From Rheum nobile (Eukaryota; Streptophyta; Magnoliopsida; Caryophyllales; Polygonaceae), in contig WOAB01000056.1 of NCBI GenBank assembly GCA_027886185.1, positions 15,686,001 through 15,750,000 on the forward strand: 64,000 bases of DNA, given 5' to 3'. How positions within the stretch are numbered: the first letter of the stretch is position 1; every line of letters begins with the position of its first letter. Both the position numbers and the translations under genes were made by a program. Positions 58,802-64,000 of this stretch are shown here, in pieces. The notes under the pieces are model-generated. The model saw only the letters and a program-made list of their open reading frames with translations, was not told the DNA's origin and did no database searches.

Positions 58802-59846
58802 AGTACATTTATGGATCCGACGGACATCTGTAGAAAGGGAAGGCCAAGCGGTGCGAAGAACAAGGCAAAGGGGTCACCGACTAGGGAAAAGAGCCTGCAT
58901 GAGCACGTAAGAGAAGACTTACTGAAGTCTGAGAAGGTGAAGGCAAAGGGAAAGGACAAGGCAAAGAAGAAGGTGAAAGGGCCAGGTCGTCCCATAAAGC
59001 AAGCAAGTTTCGTAGTGCTCGAGCCCGAGGACATGCAATCTCAACCGCAAGTAGAAGAATCACAATTTGAGGAGATGTACGTCGAGCCCGACCATGTTGG
59101 AGTCCGTTCGTCGGAGTGGCCTGAAGAACCCATGCTTCATTTTGGGGTGGACTTTGAGGTTCATAATATCGATTACTTCTGGTTTGAGTACATTAACGGT
59201 GCTATGGATGTACGTTCAGACGGACATTGTGGTTATCGGTCTTTGGTTGTGCTTATGGGGATGAGTCAGGGTCAATATCCATTGATCCGTAGCGCGACGG
59301 CAAATGAGTTGCGTGCCAACCGACAAATGTGGGAGCCGATACGAGAAGCTACACGGCCGTCATGGGACGATCTAATGGTTCAAATTAACTATGTGAAGAT
59401 CCCTTGCGGCCCAGATTACTGGCTTGACATGCCATTCATGGGTTTAGTGTTTGCCACGGTGTATAATGTTGTTGTGATCGTCATATCTCAGTACCCTTTA
59501 TTATGCTTATCAATAAGGCCGTCTGGACCATGCTCCACACCTCCCTTACAAATGTCGGGGATATCACACATAGGGGATCACAACCACTGGATACCGGTAA
59601 TGTTTTGTATCTTTACTTGTACTTCGATGTTTCATTTGCAATATCGTGTATACTAATTGTGTTTTTTTTTTTGTATTTGTATAGGTGACGCTCAATACCG
59701 ACTCTCTATTACCACCCGTTACGTATGCGTGGCGAAGACATTGCGATCGAAAAATCCTGTGGTGGGAAGGAGTGTTTGATTCGAAATTGCAAGAGTTTAG
59801 GGAATGCCGCAAGGCAGCCAGTCAGAATCCAGATTATTTGGCGTAG
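58802..59846 (+). CDS. OTU-like cysteine protease region of the MULE ORF
   Basis: This continues the transposase frame past one TAG. The exons are 58802-59596 and 59685-59846 (CCG|GTAATG, TATAG|GTGACG, phase 0). KGRPSGAKNKAKG and a Lys-rich stretch are followed by an OTU-type domain: VRSDGHCGYRSLVVLMGMSQ (Asp and catalytic Cys), then LATVYN-like FATVYNVVVIVISQY and DHNHWIPV (catalytic His). OTU proteases remove ubiquitin-like modifiers; why MULEs carry them is not known. An independent start at the ATG 58811 is possible, giving a separate protein of about 316 residues. The stretch between ISQY and GDHNH looks eroded. Confidence 0.75.
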
Positions 59847-59849
59847 TTG

Positions 59850-60230
59850 ATCCACATTATCAGTACTTCATGTAAAACTCTAAGCCGGTTTGTAATGCAA
59901 TATAATTTTAGATGTGAGTCTCTTTTGGTTATTTCCTCATGATTTTTGCTTTGGTGGGTTTCATAGTAAGGCTTGTGTAGTGAAAAAGACATCAAACTTA
60001 TGCAATCATAACCTTGGAATTTATACATTTGCAACCTTACGTAATAACAAAAGACATCAAACTTATGGAGTCGCAAATTATCATAACCATAATATATTAC
60101 ATTACAAATCCACACGATTACATGCTTACAAATAGATGGCCGTTTGTCCTAGAAACAAAGCACAAAAAGCTAACAACATCCAAATAACTACAAGATTGAG
60201 TTGGTGTCATTGCGTTGTGCAGATTATCCC
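59850..60230. other. MULE 3' flank
   Basis: Noncoding. AAAGACATCAAACTTATG occurs twice (59977 and 60051). I see no inverted copy of the left-end ACGCTTA repeats here, so the right end of the MULE is not located. Confidence 0.5.
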
Positions 60231-60234
60231 GTTG

Positions 60235-60508
60235 ACCGACTGAAGAATCCTTTAGGAGGGCGACCCTTCGGTGACCAAGTCGAACCCGTCGAACCTTCTG
60301 ATTTGCCCCTTTTCTGGCAGCAGCACATAAATACTCGAAATCCATAAACACCGGTTCAGTATCATATAAGAAGCTCCTTATGATACTGAACCAGAGTTTG
60401 TGGATTCCAAATATTTATGTGCTGCTGCCAGAAAAAAAGGCAAATCAGAAGGTTCGAGGGGTTCGACTTGGTCATCGAAGGCTCGTCCTCCTTTAGAATT
60501 CTTGAGGG
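60235..60508. repeat. Long hairpin, arms of about 130 bp
   Basis: Left arm 60235-60365 and right arm 60378-60508 are reverse complements at roughly 88-90% (for example CTGGCAGCAGCACATAAATA), with a loop of about 12 bases. The right arm is also the end of the minus-strand coding sequence next to it. Confidence 0.92.
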
Positions 60509-60831
60509 TCGGTCTCATCCATCGACAAAATCGGGTCAAAAGAAACCATGTACTCTCCCTCCAAGCCCTCGTCATCATCTAACATCTGTTGTGGCTGATG
60601 CGCCTCCTCATCAACTGCCATAACGTCAACATACACGTCCTTCATGCTATCATCATCGGTCTGAACAGAAGGCTGAGGAACTGATGATACTGCACCTAAA
60701 AAATCGGCTCGTAGCAGAGAAGTGCGCCGACGGACGGTGTCTGAGATATGTCTCTGAGGCACAACACGTCGGTCCGCTATCGGAGTCGGATGTGTCAGCC
60801 CCTCGGAACCTCCTAATGCGTCTCGTACCGC
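60493..60831 (-). pseudogene. Last-exon-like fragment of an unrecognised plant gene
   Basis: The minus strand is open from a good acceptor (AATCTAG|GCGG at 60831). It gives AVRDALGGSEGLTHPTPIAD, then HISDTVRRRTSLLRADF and an acidic region, ending DPQEF. One base removed, the sequence would continue GGRAFDDQVEPLEPSD and LAAAHKYL through the hairpin arm. The pattern recalls C-terminal parts of plant-mobile-domain (MAIN-like) genes that travel with MULEs, but I am not sure of this. No start codon or other exons are visible. It may be a captured exon. Confidence 0.4.
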
Positions 60832-60934
60832 CTAGATTTTTTATTTGTTAGATTATTATAACCGTATTTGTTTGAAAAACGTATTTATATTTCTTTAACT
60901 GAAATTTAATCCTAAGGTGTTTGGTTACTAAATT

Positions 60935-61330
60935 TATTGGGTCAATTAAGGCCCATTCGGCCCAATAAAGGAAGAATGGGCCTTATTTGGCCCAATACGG
61001 ACTTATTGGGACCAATACGGCTCATTCCCTCGTAAAATGGCCTCTAAGCCCTTATTCGGCACAATACGACCCATTCGGGCCTTTCAGTGCAAATTCCTCC
61101 TTATTCGGCCCTAAAAGGGCTTATAACACCTTATTAGGCCCAATAATGGGTTTTTGGGCAGATTGCTCCTTATTGGGCCAAATATGACCTTATTAGGCAT
61201 TTGGGCCCAACAAGGAGCTTTTGAATTTTTGGCCCAATAAGGCGTTTTTGGGCCCATTGCTCCTTCTTGGACCCGATACGTCCTTATTAGGCGTTTTTGG
61301 CCCATTACATGCCATTAAGGGCTACAACGC
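60935..61330. repeat. GGCCCAATAAGG-type repeat region
   Basis: At least fifteen variants of TTATTGGGCCCAATA or CGGCCCAATA lie in both orientations within 400 bp. Confidence 0.85.
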
Positions 61331-61339
61331 CTAAAGTGA

Positions 61340-61590
61340 AATTGAAATAAATTACATAATTTTAACAATTTCATTTCGATTATAAATTCTAATGAATCTA
61401 AATTCATATCTAAAATCTAACAAATATATAATTTCATTTCTAAAATCCAAAATCTAAAATCTTGTATTTTCAATTCTAAAATCCTAAAATCCGATATCTA
61501 ATGAAATCTATTTCGTAATTCTAATTTCAAATTCTAAAATCTAACAAATCTATATTTTTAATTTCTAAAATCTTAAAATCCATAATCTAA
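61340..61590. repeat. Low-complexity CTAAAATC repeats
   Basis: TTCTAAAATCTAAAATCC-like phrases recur about every 15-40 bp. Confidence 0.7.
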
Positions 61591-62394
61591 TCTACTATAT
61601 AACTACTAAACGCAAATACCGACTGAGCCACGTGGCGCTCCCAGAATGAGCCCGAATTTTACGTTGTCACGTGGCATCACGGTATTGAATTAGACACGAG
61701 GCGGCTTGTGGTTTTTTAGATTTATTTATTTTAAAAATTAAGAAATTATAGTAATAGAATCCTACACTTGCCAGTTGCCATACTAATATTATTTACAATA
61801 AAATCTTTCCAAAATGTATAACAAAATATTCTGCAATATTTGTATTATAAAATATACTCTTACCTTATATATTAAGATCACAATCTTTTTTTCCTTCTTA
61901 TCTGTCAATATTGCCTATCCAGCATAATATTGATTAAGTACATTCTCTTACCATATCTAAATTAATTTAATATCTTTACTCTTACTCTATTCATATCATA
62001 TATATGATATATGATCATTTTTATTCTAATATGTCATTAAATATTTAAATATCCTACCTAAAATAGCAGAATTAAGAATTGATTGCGATCGGGATATTCA
62101 TCCAGTGAATTTTGAATATATACGTGCGTTCTAGCTAGCTTACCAATAGAGATCCACAGAAAAAAATTATTTTTTAAATTGTTGCGCGGTAAATCAAACG
62201 TGGTGGCGACACATAAGTGAAACTGTAGTAAAAAAGATTATTCTGTAATATGTGATTACTTATCTACTAATCTATAATCAAATCAAACGTGATGGTTAGC
62301 TAGCTAGAACGTGAGCCCGGATTTTTTGGATTAGTAGATTTGATTATAATTACTATAATCAAATCAAACGTGGTGACATATTATTGGTATGCAT
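61591..62394 (+). mobile_element. Helitron 5' part (3' end not found)
   Basis: A|TCTACTATATAACTACTAAACG, then GAGCCACGTGGCGCTCC, closely matches the 5' end of the 8.2-kb Helitron (TCTACTATATATCTACTAAAC, AAGCCACGTGACACTCC). G4 may be inserted in it. AATCAAACGTGGTGG/ATGG phrases recur at 62194, 62284 and 62363. Confidence 0.6.
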
Positions 62395-64000
62395 TGTAAT
62401 ATCCCTTAAAATTTCTTATAAGGATATTTGAGTAATTTTCTCAACCTTCGTTTAATTAATTATTTCGCTTTCAGTGGAGTTCAGATTTTCCGTAACATCC
62501 ATGAGATCCGAAATAATTCCTTGAATGGTATAAAATACATTCGATGTATTTTCGGGACTTAGAATATTTGTTTGGATATAAACATATAATTTTTGGGGTT
62601 TAAAAACCTATAAAAAGCCAATTCCCTTAACTTTGCCACGAATTCCCCCGCCTGTGCTTGTCTTGCCACGATACTCCCCCCCTGTGTACAACTTGTCGGG
62701 GCATCTGTCAAGAGATTGGCTGGGGAGCTGATGAATAACCCTTACCAATCCTCTCCTCCTTCAACTATAAAAGGAACCAATCTGTAGGAGTTGTTGGGCA
62801 CATCTCTCTCGTCTCCCGCTTCACCCTCTCTTTCTCGGTCATCTCCTCCCGCCGGCGACGACCCCTGTTTCGTCGTTGTTTCCCCGCCTTGCTGTGTCAC
62901 TGTGCTTTGTCGAGCTCCGCCGAGCCCTGCTGGTGGCCGCCACTACCCCGGCGTCTACGAGCTCCTTCCCGACGAAGACGGAGTCGAGCCGCTGCCGCAC
63001 CGAGCTTCGGTGCTCCGCCGCCGCTGCTCGCGTGTCGCCGCCGCCAGGAGCTGCTGCTTCTCCTTCCCAGCGCCGCCGCGCTGCCCTCTCCGGAGACGAA
63101 GCTCCTCCCCGGCGAAGCTGCTGCCGAGCTCCATTGTTGGAGTTGTGCTGTTGTTGTCATGCTTCGGGGGAGATTGGGGTAGAAGATGACAAGTGGGCCC
63201 CATCCCACTTAATTAAGTTATGTTGGACTGAAGCCCATTTAAGCTTCCAGTCCAGATTTAACCCGAAATTATTCGAGCGGTATAATTTCGACTCTCTTTC
63301 ATCCGTATCTGTCTTTAGGAAAATTCAATCAATATTCTTATGATTTAAGATCATAAGAATTTATTGAATTTAATTCCTTAAGTTCGTCCAGACAAATTAA
63401 TTGATAATTAATTAATTTGTTAGTTAGAACGTGATTCGCTGGATCGCGTGTGGACTCGTACTCTGCTAGGAATATTCTGAAGCTTAAGCCATATCCTCGG
63501 AAATGATATAATCAGTAGTCGTCTCGTCTGGATTCATCGCCGAATCTACTCCAGGCAAGTGGCGGTTCGCTCTTGCTCATCATTCCATATTTCCATTAAT
63601 TATCAATTGCTTAATTGTTAATTAATTTGGATTGATTATCGTTCATGTCTGGAACAGTTTTATGAAATTACTTTTGGAAGATAAAATGAACATTATAATA
63701 GGTTGTATATCTATTAGAACAACGCTATTATATATATATGATCTAGATTGAAATATATCTAGGATGTTGGCCTTAATGGCTTTATTATGATTGACTGTTC
63801 TGAACTGTTTAGTTAGAACGAGTATTCGCAGGAACGCTACTTGGTATCTCCTTGTGAGTACTAGTCGTTTCTTTATAACCAAGTGGATGAGATGTCCAGG
63901 CCCCAACACTTCTCTTTGGTCATGATCATTCCCTGTCCGTGTACAGGGAAGGTGCACACAGCTGGTGCCACTCTCTGGGATTTAGTCCCAACTCTTTATA
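62395..64000 (+). mobile_element. LTR of Ty3-type element G4 (partial, runs off the right edge)
   Basis: It begins TGTAATATCCC and shares long blocks with the G3 LTR: GGTATAAAATACATTCGATG (62526 and 22782) and the region 63555-63990 (with 23570-24030). The TATAAAAG box is at 62766. Unlike G1, G2 and G3 it lacks the GC-rich palindromes. Instead it has a C/G-rich stretch at 62790-63180 with overlapping open frames that resemble no protein I know. Confidence 0.85.
62766..62773 (+). promoter_or_regulatory. Probable TATA box of the G4 LTR
   Basis: The context is CAACTATAAAAGGAACC. Confidence 0.7.

Noticed and set aside
58143..59063. Minus-strand frames opposite the MULE gene
   Set aside because: They are shadows of the transposase and OTU coding sequence.
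62791..63343. Overlapping 100-155 codon frames in the C/G-rich part of the G4 LTR
   Set aside because: Several frames on both strands are open at once, as expected from base composition; no recognisable protein.

Overview
This window is nuclear DNA from a flowering plant, probably a eudicot. The signs are introns with plant-type splice sites, LTR retrotransposons primed by plant tRNAs, Helitrons, MULEs and MITEs, and fragments of plant YUCCA, NPF-transporter and methyltransferase genes. I cannot name the species. Most of the window is transposable-element DNA; I see one convincing ordinary host gene, at 33.0-35.7 kb.

1-28.1 kb is a nest of LTR retrotransposons. An old Ty3-type element, 'E', survives as pieces (2994-6610, 13103-14297, 22318-22653). 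It has been invaded by G1 (minus strand, 1-2993), by a complete 6.49-kb Athila-like element carrying only gag and protease ('TRG', 6611-13102, target duplication GCCAT), by G2 (minus strand, 14298-22317, gag only) and by G3 (plus strand, 22654 to about 26640, with an extra acidic ORF before gag). A Copia solo LTR (15573-16693, duplication CATAT) sits inside G2, and a Copia 3' end plus LTR (to 28149) cuts off G3.

28.3-33 kb holds one degraded methyltransferase exon, a worn Helitron 3' end and a TRG-related solo LTR (30128-31400, duplication GGAAT). 33.0-35.7 kb is a four-exon gene encoding a predicted plastid membrane protein of 248 residues. 36-41.8 kb holds an unrecognised ORF, a head-to-head repeat array, a Helitron 5' end, a chimera of NPF and YUCCA gene fragments, and a 1.9-kb long-TIR foldback element. 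41785-50012 is bounded as one minus-strand Helitron with an RPA-like fragment. 51.7-55 kb holds a retroposon with 17-bp target duplications, a small Helitron with a MITE in it, and another MITE. 56.2-59.9 kb is a MULE with a FAR1-type transposase joined to an OTU-like protease ORF. It is followed by a long hairpin, GGCCCA-repeat DNA, another Helitron 5' end and the LTR of a fourth Ty3-type element (G4).

The pattern I find most unusual is a GC-rich near-palindrome (core CCGCGRYCGCGG or CCGCGCCCGCGG), usually in pairs or short arrays about 20 bp apart. It recurs in three LTR families (G1/G3, G2, TRG and its solo LTR) against AT-rich surroundings. Where a TATA box is recognisable it lies about 85-256 bp upstream, and in G1, G2 and G3 there is a second cluster about 170-400 bp downstream. 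It also lies inside the TRG coding region, where a CpG-to-TpG change in it has made a stop codon. A second pattern is a palindromic ACGCTTA..TAAGCGT satellite shared by the foldback element and the left flank of the MULE.
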